From: a virus
Virus record (IMG/VR): IMGVR_UViG_3300029448_000581
Span: 1-20,211 of that record
DNA length: 20,211 bases
Strand: one strand, 5' to 3'
Shown here: piece after piece, positions 6,234 to 13,879 of the stretch
How the letters are laid out: every line of letters starts with the position of its first letter
Numbering within the stretch: the stretch's first letter is position 1
Program-made: the position numbers and the translations under genes
The notes under the pieces: model-generated
What the model saw: only the letters and a program-made list of their open reading frames with translations
Databases searched by the model: none
What the model was told of the DNA's origin: nothing

Positions 6234-7321
6234 CAGATCAATACGACCGAGTAGTTAAAGAGCGTATTAAGCTGCTTGTAGCTCAACCGTTCTTTGGCGT
6301 TTTGGCTATGCGTTTGGAGCTTGTCGAAACTACCGACATCCCAACGTCAGCCACTGACGGCAAACAACTACTCTTCAATCCTGACTTTGTTAAACCTCTG
6401 ACCCCGCACCAGTTGCGGGGTTTATTGGCTCACGAAGTTCTACACTGTGCTTATCAGCACATGTTACGCCGTGGCGAACGTGACCATACCAAATGGAACA
6501 TTGCCTGCGATTACGCAATCAATGCCCATTTGCTCAGCTCTGGTTTTGTTATTCCAGATGGCGGGCTTTATGACCCTGATTTTGAAAACATGACAGCCGA
6601 GCAAATTTACAACGCTCTTCCCGAAGAAAACGAAGGGTGTAGCTGGTGCCAACTCAAAGATGCACCTAGCGACAATCAGGTCACACTCCAAAATGAGTGG
6701 GACATTGCTGTTCGCAACGCCATTGAAACAGCCAAAGCTGCAGGCAAGCTACCTGAGTCTATCCAACGGCAGCTTAAAGATGTCCTCGACCCAATTATGG
6801 ATTGGCGAGAAATTCTTTGGCCGTTTTTCACCAACCTCAGTGACACTGACTACAGCTGGCGCAAGCCCAATCGCGCTTACATTTCAGAAGACGAGTATCT
6901 CCCGTCCATGAAATCAGATGCGCTTGGCGCTGTTGCTGTGTGTATCGACACCAGCGGGTCTATCACCACACCGGAGCTTAATCAGTTCTGGGCTGAGATT
7001 TACGACATCGTACGTATGCAGCAGCCCAAGGAAATTCATATCGTCTCGTGTGACACACAAGTTCACCAATCATACACATACACACCAGACGATTTTCCCG
7101 AAGATCCTATTAACTTAATCGGTGGCGGTGGCACTAGATTTTCCCCCGCCATCAACAGCGTCCAACGTAATTACTCTGACGTCGAAGCCATTGTATATCT
7201 CACCGATCTTCGTTCGAATGACTTTGGTGATTCACCGGACTCCCCAGTCATCTGGGTGTCTACCGATAAAACCAGAACCGCACCCTTCGGTGAGGTTACT
7301 TACATGGAAGTAACGCAATGA
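6230..7321 (+). CDS. Metallopeptidase-like plus VWA-like protein (DUF2201 type)
   Basis: This 363-residue protein has two parts. Residues 1-150 carry LLAHEVLHCAYQH with a zinc-binding HExxH (His68-Glu69-x-x-His72), the mark of the putative metallopeptidase domain paired with DUF2201. Residues 230-363 form a VWA-like domain whose MIDAS motif AVCIDTSGS (Asp240, Ser242, Ser244) can bind a metal ion. Proteins of this type usually sit beside a MoxR ATPase, as here (4503). GGGAG lies 7 bases before the ATG, and the start overlaps the previous stop. Whether it cleaves peptides is not known; HExxH may only hold a metal. Phage copies exist, but their role is unclear to me. Confidence 0.85.
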   Translation: MTDQYDRVVKERIKLLVAQPFFGVLAMRLELVETTDIPTSATDGKQLLFNPDFVKPLTPHQLRGLLAHEVLHCAYQHMLRRGERDHTKWNIACDYAINAHLLSSGFVIPDGGLYDPDFENMTAEQIYNALPEENEGCSWCQLKDAPSDNQVTLQNEWDIAVRNAIETAKAAGKLPESIQRQLKDVLDPIMDWREILWPFFTNLSDTDYSWRKPNRAYISEDEYLPSMKSDALGAVAVCIDTSGSITTPELNQFWAEIYDIVRMQQPKEIHIVSCDTQVHQSYTYTPDDFPEDPINLIGGGGTRFSPAINSVQRNYSDVEAIVYLTDLRSNDFGDSPDSPVIWVSTDKTRTAPFGEVTYMEVTQ

Positions 7322-7497
7322 TTGATATTAACCAAATACGTGCACTGATTGCTGCACTGCACACAATCAAAGACGATATTGAATACGACCACGCGTTCTA
7401 TTACGACGTGACCTCAGCCATTTATGCACTCAACAATATCGACAAAACCTACAAGGCTGTCACTGAAATGCAGATTAGAGAGGTTGAGGCTGCGTAA
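7318..7497 (+). CDS. Small hypothetical protein (59 aa)
   Basis: The ATG overlaps the stop of the VWA gene (ATGA), with GGAAG about 7 bases upstream. The protein begins MIDINQIRALIAALHTIKDD and ends MQIREVEAA. It is acidic and probably helical. The polymerase ATG follows two bases after its stop, so it is coupled into the polymerase. No family is recognised. Confidence 0.65.
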   Translation: MIDINQIRALIAALHTIKDDIEYDHAFYYDVTSAIYALNNIDKTYKAVTEMQIREVEAA

Positions 7498-7499
7498 TT

Positions 7500-9311
7500 A
7501 TGAAAACACTCGTTCTCGACTTCGAAACCTTCTTTGATCGTGGTTATTCACTAACAACAATGACCACCATGGAATACGTAGCCAGCCCCCTGTTCAAAGT
7601 GTGGGGGGTTGGTGCTCAGATTCTCGGTGAAGAAGACGTACCCCAATGGTACGGTGAAGATGAAGTTGAAGACTTCCTCCATTCAATTGACTGGAGCCAA
7701 GCTAACGTCATCTGCCACAATACCCACTTCGATGCATACATCCTTACTCAGTATTATGGATGTGTGCCTGCCTACTACTATGACACTGCAGCCATGAGCC
7801 GTGGTCGTTACCCAGGTCAAAGTGCCAGACTTGCAGCCCTTGCTGAAAGACTGTGGCCTACCAGTGAGACCATGCGTAAAGGTGAAGAACTGGTCACGGC
7901 CAAAGGCATTCGAGATCTGCCACCGGACATTGAGGAATCAATCGCTGGCTACTGCATACAAGACGTCGAGCTCACTCGCGCAGCCTTCGAACGTATGATC
8001 GCCAATTATCCTGAGTCCGAGTTGGATCTCATCAACCTGACCTGTCGTATGTTCGTCGATCCAGTCATGATGCTGGACCGTGAACGACTGACCACGTACC
8101 GTGATGAAGTGACCAAGGCCAATGAAGCAGCTATCGAAGCTGCAGGTATTGATCGCAAAGTGCTCTCAAGCAACCAGCAGTTCTCACTGTATATCAAGGA
8201 AGAGCTGGGCATCGATCCTCCTACCAAGCGTAGTCCTACAACCGGTAAACACATACCGGCATTGGGTAAGAACGATGCAGGGTTCAAGCAAATGGCTGCC
8301 ATGTACCCCCAGCATAAACACATCTGGGAAGGCAGGCGTGTAGTGAAGTCCCGCATTGCCGAGACTCGTGCACAACGGTTCCTAGATAGCGCCAATGAGC
8401 AAGGGCTTATGCCCATGCCTCTTCGTTACTATGCAGCACACACTGGCCGCTTTGGTGGTACCGAGAAAATCAACGTACAGAACATGCCGCGTGGCAGTGA
8501 GTTACGTAAGTCTCTCATCGCACCGCCAGGCCACCTTGTATATGTAGCTGACTTGTCGAACATCGAAGCTCGTATGCTGGCATGGATCGCACGGGAGGAT
8601 AAGCTTCTTGAATCATTCCGTCAGGGTGATGATGTTTATTCTAACTTTGCCTCAGTTATCTACGATTACCCTGTCAATAAACACGACCACCCAACAGAAC
8701 GCTTCGTCGGTAAGACAGCTGTGTTGGGTCTTGGTTATGGCATGGGTGGAGACAAGTTCGGAGCAACCCTGCGATCAGGTGCAGCCGGCCCTGTCATTGA
8801 TATCGATGACAGGAAGGCCAAGGACATCGTCGATACTTATCGCGGAACTTATGGCGGCATACCTGACTTCTGGAAGAAAGCAGACTGCCTTTTACTGGAC
8901 ATGCAATCGAACCTAGCGACAGGCTCCGTTTACGGGCCGTTAACCGTTGGTAAACGAAAATTGTTTCTACCCAACGGTATGGCTCTCAGATACCACGAAT
9001 TAAGCGGGACAACTTTCCATAACGGACGTGTACGTGAGAACACTTACGGCGGAAAACTGACCGAGAACATTGTTCAAGCTCTATCACGGATCGTCGTTAC
9101 CGATGCGTTGTTGCGGATTGAAGAGTACCTCAACCCGATTGGCGGACGCGTCGCACTAACCGTGCACGACGAGGTAGTTTGTGTTGCCCCGGATGAACAT
9201 CCTGATAAGGTGATGGAACGCATTATCGAACTGATGTGCATCCCGCCTAGTTGGGCATCTAACCTTCCTCTCGATGCTGAGGGTGGTTATGCCCCGGAGT
9301 ACAGTAAATGA
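7500..9311 (+). CDS. Family A DNA polymerase with 3'-5' exonuclease domain
   Basis: This 603-residue Pol I-type replicative polymerase lacks the 5' nuclease domain, as phage enzymes do. The N-terminal proofreading domain has Exo I LDFE (Asp7, Glu9), Exo II NTHFD (Asp78) and Exo III Y-x3-D (Tyr151, Asp155). The polymerase domain has motif A ADLSNIEAR (Asp351, Glu356), motif B with Arg401, Lys405 and Tyr413, and motif C VHDE (His556, Asp557). The active site is complete. At the place of E. coli Phe762 it has Leu409, a variant that others have linked to temperate phages. It follows a 59-aa gene by two bases and ends overlapping the CsrA-like start. It would copy the phage genome with the primase-helicase at 9546. 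Confidence 0.95.
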   Translation: MKTLVLDFETFFDRGYSLTTMTTMEYVASPLFKVWGVGAQILGEEDVPQWYGEDEVEDFLHSIDWSQANVICHNTHFDAYILTQYYGCVPAYYYDTAAMSRGRYPGQSARLAALAERLWPTSETMRKGEELVTAKGIRDLPPDIEESIAGYCIQDVELTRAAFERMIANYPESELDLINLTCRMFVDPVMMLDRERLTTYRDEVTKANEAAIEAAGIDRKVLSSNQQFSLYIKEELGIDPPTKRSPTTGKHIPALGKNDAGFKQMAAMYPQHKHIWEGRRVVKSRIAETRAQRFLDSANEQGLMPMPLRYYAAHTGRFGGTEKINVQNMPRGSELRKSLIAPPGHLVYVADLSNIEARMLAWIAREDKLLESFRQGDDVYSNFASVIYDYPVNKHDHPTERFVGKTAVLGLGYGMGGDKFGATLRSGAAGPVIDIDDRKAKDIVDTYRGTYGGIPDFWKKADCLLLDMQSNLATGSVYGPLTVGKRKLFLPNGMALRYHELSGTTFHNGRVRENTYGGKLTENIVQALSRIVVTDALLRIEEYLNPIGGRVALTVHDEVVCVAPDEHPDKVMERIIELMCIPPSWASNLPLDAEGGYAPEYSK

Positions 9312-9502
9312 TGGGCCGTCTTGTTTTGTCCCGACACCTCGATGAATCTGTCGTCCTTCACAAGGACGGCGAGGTGATTGCCGAGGTCAAATATACAAAG
9401 TCAAATGACAATGGTTCTATTCGTCTCACTTTTTCTGCAGATACTGATATTGAAGTTGACCGGCAGGAGATTTTCAAATTACGGTACCCGTCTTTAGTCT
9501 AA
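9308..9502 (+). CDS. CsrA/RsmA-like RNA-binding regulator
   Basis: This 64-residue protein aligns with CsrA along its length: LVLSRHLDESVVL (beta 1-2), a middle with one or two extra residues, and DIEVDRQEIFKL at the end. CsrA dimers bind GGA in RNA loops near ribosome-binding sites and alter translation or stability. Of the key RNA contacts, the first Arg of the N-terminal RR pair is kept, the second is His, and the late Arg of V-x-R-x-E-I is kept. The ATG at 9308 overlaps the polymerase stop, and GGAG at 9296-9299 is 8 bases upstream. A phage copy could redirect host mRNA use or tune phage translation. The call is by motif and size. Confidence 0.82.
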   Translation: MMGRLVLSRHLDESVVLHKDGEVIAEVKYTKSNDNGSIRLTFSADTDIEVDRQEIFKLRYPSLV

Positions 9503-9505
9503 AAT

Positions 9506-9520
9506 ATTAGCTACACTAAT
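9506..9520. promoter_or_regulatory. Intergenic palindrome site 3 (ATTAGCTACACTAAT)
   Basis: This is an exact match to ATTASCNNNACTAAT, in the 43-base gap between the CsrA-like and primase-helicase genes. A degenerate copy abuts it at 9520-9534. Confidence 0.6.
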
Positions 9521-9534
9521 TTAGCAACACTAAC
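9520..9534. promoter_or_regulatory. Intergenic palindrome site 3b (degenerate copy)
   Basis: TTTAGCAACACTAAC matches the shared palindrome at all but its two end bases. It keeps C at position 6 and A at position 10. It shares one base with site 3, so the two could bind dimers side by side. It runs up to the RBS of the 9546 gene. Confidence 0.45.
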
Positions 9535-9545
9535 GGAGATTGTGA

Positions 9546-12029
9546 TTGCAGGTTGTTTTTTTAGAGTCGCCGAACGGAATTCGGCTGACTAAAACGATTA
9601 GTCCGAACGGGACAAAGTCGTATCCCAATGCAAAGAACGTAACGTCTCACCACTATAAGGTGCCCGATCTAGAAGACTTCGAGCACCTTCTGCGTAAACA
9701 TTCCAAGCAGGGACACTGCCTATTAAAAGGACCGCTTCGTCGTCGACTGCATAATGAGAGCAGAGCAGGTGCAGGTGATCGTAATTCATATGCCGAATAC
9801 ATTGTTCTGGATCTCGATGGTGTAACCATCCCCGGTTATAACCTGTCATCGACACTGACCGACGCTGACATGACATACTTAGCAGAGCAGTTCATTCGAA
9901 CTATGCCTGCCCAGTTCCATAACGTCAGTTATATCGTGCAAGCCTCAAGCAGTCTTGGTCTTAAAGGCAACCGCATATCGATACATCTTTACATGATGTT
10001 AACCATGCCGTTGCCCGTTAAGAGCATCAAGCTGTGGCTCAAGCACATGAACCACACAGTGCCGTTGTATCAAAATCAACTGGAGCTATCTGCGACAGGG
10101 CAAGCACTCAAGTATCCGCTTGATCCGTCGGTTGCAGACAACTCAAAGCTTATATTCATCGCGCCCCCTGACTTCACCGAAGCAGGATTAGATCCGTTCA
10201 CTGACCCTGAACATCGGATCGTGCGCGTGGACCGTGGACAACCATCCGTGGACCTTACTCCGGTGATCTCTGAGATTAACCCTGAGCGAGTGCACCAGGA
10301 CGGTAGCGCCATAAAAGAAAAACTTAGAAAACTAATAGGTCTTGGCAAACGTAGCGCCAAAACACAGACAGTCACCATCTCAGATGAGACAGTCGAGGTG
10401 CTACTTAACCCAGACAAAATGACGATATCAGTTTCCGATACGTCATCTGCCCCGTACATCCGTTGCAACATTAACAGTGGTGACAGCAACGCTTACTACT
10501 TCAATGTCGACAACCCGACATACATGTTCAACTTCAAAGACGAACCGGTCTTTGAGATCGAGAAGGCAGACCCTGACTTCTATCGTTACATCTTTGATAA
10601 GTTTAAGCATACCGAAGCCGGTAAGAAGGAACCGCTACGACCTGTAGTACTTCGCGACTTCTATACGGATACGTATTACAACGGCTTGTTCGATCCTAAT
10701 CAGGACCAGTTCAGTTCAGATTACCCACTCACGCCGACGTCACGTAACAGTATCGATTCGTTTATGCGAAGCCATGGACGTAGTGAACCTGACTTCATTC
10801 CTGACGCGAAGGTGGTCTTTGATCCAACATCTGAAGACACCAGCGTCAACTTCGACAAAGTCCCATACTTTGTTAATACCTATACGCGCACGCCTTATAT
10901 GCTTAAAGCTGTTAAGCCCGATGTGCCCTTGTCGTATGGCAATGCAGTGTTGCTAAAAAGTCACTGTCCGCTCATTCATACGCTCATCTACCATATGGTG
11001 GGTAATGGCGATGCTGAATATGAGCACTTCTTAAACTGGTTGGCACACATCTATCAAACTAAAACCAAGTCCATGACCGCATGGATCTTGGGTGGTGTGC
11101 CGGGTACGGGTAAAGGTGTGTTCGTCAACAGAGTGTTAAGGCCTTTGTTTGGTAGCGAGCACGTCACCATGAAAGCCCTTGAGAACATCGAAGAGCAGTA
11201 CAACTTGTATATGCGATCGTCCCTATTCCTCGTGGTTGACGAGTTCCGCATGTCTGACTCACGCGGCGGTACAGTTCGCATGGCAGACAAGCTCAAGAAT
11301 CAAATCACTGAGCCGACTGTAACTATCCGTGCAATGCGTACGAACCAGGTCGAACAAAAGAGTTTTACGAACTTCCTGTTCCTGACCAACCGCCCTGATG
11401 CAATCAAGATCGAGGCTGGCGATCGTCGCTATAACGTAGCGCCCCGGCAGGAAGAGAAGCTGGAAGTCGTACACCCCAAGCTTGTTGCCAACCTTGATGG
11501 TCTAAAGAAAGAACTTAAGGCGTTCGCCGGCGTGCTCGCTTCGTATCAAGTAGACACACGCATGGCTCGTACCTGTATGAACAATGCAGCCAAAGTAGAT
11601 ATGCGCTCTATCACCATGTCTGTCTTTGATGAGTTCGCTCACAACCTACAAGTCGGCGACATCTCTATCTTTGAAGATGTGTTGAACATAGAACTGACCA
11701 ACACATTTGACGCTAACAAGATTACGACAGCTCAACGCCTTATCAAGACGTGGATCTCTGATGCTAAAAAAGATATTCGCAGCGTTATACCGCCCGAACA
11801 TCTTCGTATCGTTTACCACGTGCTTACCGAACACAGTCCGCAGATTCCAATACGCCAGTTCAACAAGCTGCTCGATCGGTCAGGGCTCAAGAGTAAGCCT
11901 CAACGTGGTGGTGGCGAAGGCAAGATCATTCGTGGTCTTGGCGTCGTATGGACTACCGACGGAGACACTATCGACCGCCTTATCAATAATTACTTCGAAG
12001 TAGGAGATAGGTCTTTACTAAGGGCGTAA
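9546..12029 (+). CDS. PrimPol-SF3 helicase fusion (phage primase-helicase)
   Basis: This 827-residue protein joins two replication activities. The N-terminal part has the archaeo-eukaryotic primase pattern: D-h-D in VLDLDG (Asp89, Asp91), S-x-H (Ser145-His147) and a later Asp in YPLDPS (Asp193). The C-terminal part is a superfamily 3 helicase: Walker A GGVPGTGKG (Lys523), Walker B LVVDEF (Asp565-Glu566) and a FLFLTNRPD motif C. It would unwind phage DNA and make primers for the polymerase at 7500. The TTG start is supported by GGAG (9535-9538), 7 bases upstream, and by an in-frame stop directly before it. The middle 300 residues match nothing I recognise. Two palindromes of the shared operator type lie just upstream. 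Confidence 0.88.
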   Translation: MQVVFLESPNGIRLTKTISPNGTKSYPNAKNVTSHHYKVPDLEDFEHLLRKHSKQGHCLLKGPLRRRLHNESRAGAGDRNSYAEYIVLDLDGVTIPGYNLSSTLTDADMTYLAEQFIRTMPAQFHNVSYIVQASSSLGLKGNRISIHLYMMLTMPLPVKSIKLWLKHMNHTVPLYQNQLELSATGQALKYPLDPSVADNSKLIFIAPPDFTEAGLDPFTDPEHRIVRVDRGQPSVDLTPVISEINPERVHQDGSAIKEKLRKLIGLGKRSAKTQTVTISDETVEVLLNPDKMTISVSDTSSAPYIRCNINSGDSNAYYFNVDNPTYMFNFKDEPVFEIEKADPDFYRYIFDKFKHTEAGKKEPLRPVVLRDFYTDTYYNGLFDPNQDQFSSDYPLTPTSRNSIDSFMRSHGRSEPDFIPDAKVVFDPTSEDTSVNFDKVPYFVNTYTRTPYMLKAVKPDVPLSYGNAVLLKSHCPLIHTLIYHMVGNGDAEYEHFLNWLAHIYQTKTKSMTAWILGGVPGTGKGVFVNRVLRPLFGSEHVTMKALENIEEQYNLYMRSSLFLVVDEFRMSDSRGGTVRMADKLKNQITEPTVTIRAMRTNQVEQKSFTNFLFLTNRPDAIKIEAGDRRYNVAPRQEEKLEVVHPKLVANLDGLKKELKAFAGVLASYQVDTRMARTCMNNAAKVDMRSITMSVFDEFAHNLQVGDISIFEDVLNIELTNTFDANKITTAQRLIKTWISDAKKDIRSVIPPEHLRIVYHVLTEHSPQIPIRQFNKLLDRSGLKSKPQRGGGEGKIIRGLGVVWTTDGDTIDRLINNYFEVGDRSLLRA

Positions 12030-12072
12030 AAACGTCCTATTCATTGTGGATAACTTTGGAGACTACATATCT

Positions 12073-12852
12073 ATGAAACTCACCTCATCCACGAGACCTG
12101 ACGCTGATAAGCCTATCAAGTTAACACCAGTAGATGAGTTGGGCCCGGTTACGGCTTGGTCCTACTCAGCATTAAAAGTATTTGAGGAGTGTGCATACCG
12201 CACATACATCTCAAGAGTAAAGCGTATCCCCGAGCCAAGTAGCCCAGCTGCTGATCGCGGGAGCATGATTCACGATGAAGCAGAGAACTATGTCAACGGT
12301 ACGCTTGACGAGTTCCCAGCCTCTCTCAAGAAGTTCACTTCCGAGTTCAAAGAACTACGTGAGCAGTACAACGGTAACTGGCACCTCAAACCAGATGTCC
12401 TTGTAGAGCTCGAAGGTGAGTGGGCTTTCACTAGTGACTGGCAACCAACCGCTTGGTTAGCTGGTAACTGTTGGGTACGTATCAAGTTGGATGCGTACGT
12501 CAAAGAAGATCAAACCTCTGCCCGTGTAATTGATTACAAAACAGGTAAGAAGTTTGGCAATGAAGTCGGACATGGACAGCAGTGTTTGCTCTACGCAATC
12601 GCAGCTTTCATGCGAGACCCAGAGCTACAGTTTGTTAAGACTGAACTTTGGTATCTCGATCAAGGTGAAACAACAACGCAGTCATTCACACGTGATGAAG
12701 CGATGATGTTCTTTCCAGGATTCCACAGCCGTGGCGTCAAGATGACGACCACAAAAGACTTCGACCCTTCCCCCAGCAAAGCCGCATGCCGTTGGTGTTC
12801 ATATAGGAAAGGTGATTTCCCAGAATGCCAATGGGGAGTCGGCCCAGAATAA
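12073..12852 (+). CDS. RecB/Cas4-like PD-(D/E)XK nuclease with four-cysteine pattern
   Basis: From ATG 12073 this is 259 residues; a GTG in frame at 12046 is possible. GGAG (12058-12061) favours the ATG. Recognised elements are WSYSALKVFEECAYR (residues 28-43), RGSMIHDEAE near 64, the catalytic VIDYKTGK (Asp154, Lys156) and the Q motif GQQCLLYA near 170. They place it in the PDDEXK_1 group with RecB, AddB and Cas4. Cys40 plus a C-terminal C-x2-C-x9-C (239, 242, 252) resembles the iron-sulphur ligands of Cas4 and AddB. Such phage nucleases act as exonucleases in recombination or end processing. It follows the primase-helicase and likely belongs to the same transcript. Confidence 0.87.
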   Translation: MKLTSSTRPDADKPIKLTPVDELGPVTAWSYSALKVFEECAYRTYISRVKRIPEPSSPAADRGSMIHDEAENYVNGTLDEFPASLKKFTSEFKELREQYNGNWHLKPDVLVELEGEWAFTSDWQPTAWLAGNCWVRIKLDAYVKEDQTSARVIDYKTGKKFGNEVGHGQQCLLYAIAAFMRDPELQFVKTELWYLDQGETTTQSFTRDEAMMFFPGFHSRGVKMTTTKDFDPSPSKAACRWCSYRKGDFPECQWGVGPE

Positions 12853-12864
12853 AAGAGTGAACTT

Positions 12865-13098
12865 ATGAAGTTACCGATCTTTAAAAAAGGTCGGCCAGAC
12901 GAACGGTACAGATGGGCCGGGCGTTGGGCCGAGTATTACTTACGCAAACAATATCCACTCACATGGTGGGTACGCTTAACCATAAAGGAGATACGTAAAT
13001 GGTTATCAAAAAATTCGTGGCCGGGGCGGCAGCTATGGCTTGTGTGTTCACGCTCGCTACGCTCATGGGCCATATGGCTATGGCGTTTCTTTGGTTAG
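12865..13098 (+). CDS. Possible small basic protein (77 aa), doubtful
   Basis: The frame begins MKLPIFKKGRPDERYRWAGRW and is strongly basic and Trp-rich. The upstream AAAGAG is a modest RBS. Its last 33 codons overlap the next small membrane gene (12999), which has a much better RBS, and in that stretch its composition looks like an out-of-frame reading. The first 45 residues fill an otherwise empty gap, so a real gene is possible. Confidence 0.4.
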   Translation: MKLPIFKKGRPDERYRWAGRWAEYYLRKQYPLTWWVRLTIKEIRKWLSKNSWPGRQLWLVCSRSLRSWAIWLWRFFG

Positions 13099-13148
13099 TC
13101 GCCGCAATCCTTCTCGGATATGCAGCCTTTAGGATTTACACGACATGA
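12999..13148 (+). CDS. Small membrane protein, two hydrophobic segments (49 aa)
   Basis: AAAGGAG (12984-12990) lies 8 bases before the ATG. The product begins MVIKKFVAGAAAMACVF and is hydrophobic along its length, with a small break around His27. That predicts one long or two short membrane helices. The early Lys pair followed by an Ala-rich run could also be a signal peptide. The stop overlaps another ATG (ATGA at 13145-13148). The function is unknown. Confidence 0.6.
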   Translation: MVIKKFVAGAAAMACVFTLATLMGHMAMAFLWLVAAILLGYAAFRIYTT

Positions 13149-13381
13149 ACCTGCTACTGGTAAAAATTCTGAGGTACGGATACCTCGCCATTGAATTGAT
13201 CCAAGTAGCTTATGTAACAAATGAGATATGGAAGAAACATCGCAATGTTCATCACAGGAATACTCGCCGCCCTTGGCCTTTTACTTCTGATTTTCAAACT
13301 CGGTATCCGAAAAGTAATCGCTTTCGATATCCCCGTCGATATCGCGATCACGAGTTTCCTCGTGATGACTTTCGCCGGTAG
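13145..13381 (+). CDS. Possible small ORF coupled to the previous gene (78 aa), doubtful
   Basis: The ATG overlaps the preceding stop as ATGA, with AGGA about 10 bases upstream. Residues 1-30 (MNLLLVKILRYGYLAIELIQ onward) form a plausible hydrophobic helix. Residues after 35 are rich in Arg, Pro and His and coincide with the frame of the well-supported membrane gene at 13245. Either a short gene overlaps its neighbour strongly, or only the start region is used for coupling. Confidence 0.35.
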   Translation: MNLLLVKILRYGYLAIELIQVAYVTNEIWKKHRNVHHRNTRRPWPFTSDFQTRYPKSNRFRYPRRYRDHEFPRDDFRR

Positions 13382-13556
13382 CTACGCCGGCATGGTTGCT
13401 GCTCTCATCGGCGGTTTGTTTGTTTCCGTTGTCTTGTTTGTATTACGCAAGACCATCTCCCGTGACGAACCAACCATCGTAACCGAACACGCCAACTTCA
13501 AAGAAGGTAAGTACATACCTTCCGTCAAACTTCAGTGGGTTAGAAAACAACCATGA
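13245..13556 (+). CDS. Phage membrane protein (103 aa)
   Basis: Two or three transmembrane helices are evident: ITGILAALGLLLLIFKLG near the N-terminus, then a long hydrophobic stretch from AITSFLVMTFAGSYAGM through GLFVSVVLFVL. A hydrophilic tail of about 30 residues follows and ends WVRKQP. I chose ATG 13245 (GGAAG about 10 bases upstream) over the in-frame ATG 13221, because the product then starts MFITGIL, like small phage membrane proteins of this type. Its TGA overlaps the start of the DnaA-like gene, so the two are coupled. It would sit in the inner membrane; the role is unknown. Confidence 0.75.
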   Translation: MFITGILAALGLLLLIFKLGIRKVIAFDIPVDIAITSFLVMTFAGSYAGMVAALIGGLFVSVVLFVLRKTISRDEPTIVTEHANFKEGKYIPSVKLQWVRKQP

Positions 13557-13879
13557 TGACATCCTTTGCCAAAGAAATTACAGCCATGGTTTGCTTAATG
13601 CGTGGGCTACCTCGTCAAGAGGTAGTCTACGGCGCAAAGACAATCCCACTTAGTAGAGCCAGGTGGTTCATTTGGAGACTGCTGCGTGAACGCGGCTACT
13701 CATATTCGAAGATCGGCAACATGTTTGGGATGCACCACACCACAATTATCCACGGCGTTAATACCCTTCAAAAGGAAATGCCCGGCTTCGACTGGGCTGC
13801 AGAACTAGGAAAGTTTACAGATGGCAACGATAAGGACTCGGACAAAATATCCGAAGAACGTAAAACAACCGGCACCTAA
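13553..13879 (+). CDS. Stand-alone DnaA domain IV-like DNA-binding protein
   Basis: Residues 33-75 (SRARWFIWRLLRERGYSYSK, then IGNMFGMHHTTIIHGVNTLQ) match the C-terminal helix-turn-helix of the replication initiator DnaA. The signature H-T-T motif that reads the DnaA box is included. The ATPase domains are absent and the whole protein is only 108 residues, with an acidic or polar tail. It could bind DnaA boxes such as those at 582-590 and 537-545, to start phage replication or to compete with host DnaA. The start overlaps the upstream membrane gene's stop. The last 59 bases overlap the next gene. Confidence 0.8.
   Translation: MMTSFAKEITAMVCLMRGLPRQEVVYGAKTIPLSRARWFIWRLLRERGYSYSKIGNMFGMHHTTIIHGVNTLQKEMPGFDWAAELGKFTDGNDKDSDKISEERKTTGT

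Noticed and set aside
8006-8416. 136-aa frame on the - strand inside the polymerase gene
   Set aside because: It is antisense to the polymerase, with no RBS or recognisable motif.
10320-10335. Further copy of the ATTASC palindrome inside the primase-helicase gene
   Set aside because: TTAG followed by CTAAT has a spacer one base too short and lies in coding sequence.
12045-12053. DnaA box as a second origin
   Set aside because: It is a perfect TGTGGATAA, but single and without repeats around it; chance occurrence is reasonable, so it is only mentioned with the DnaA-like protein.
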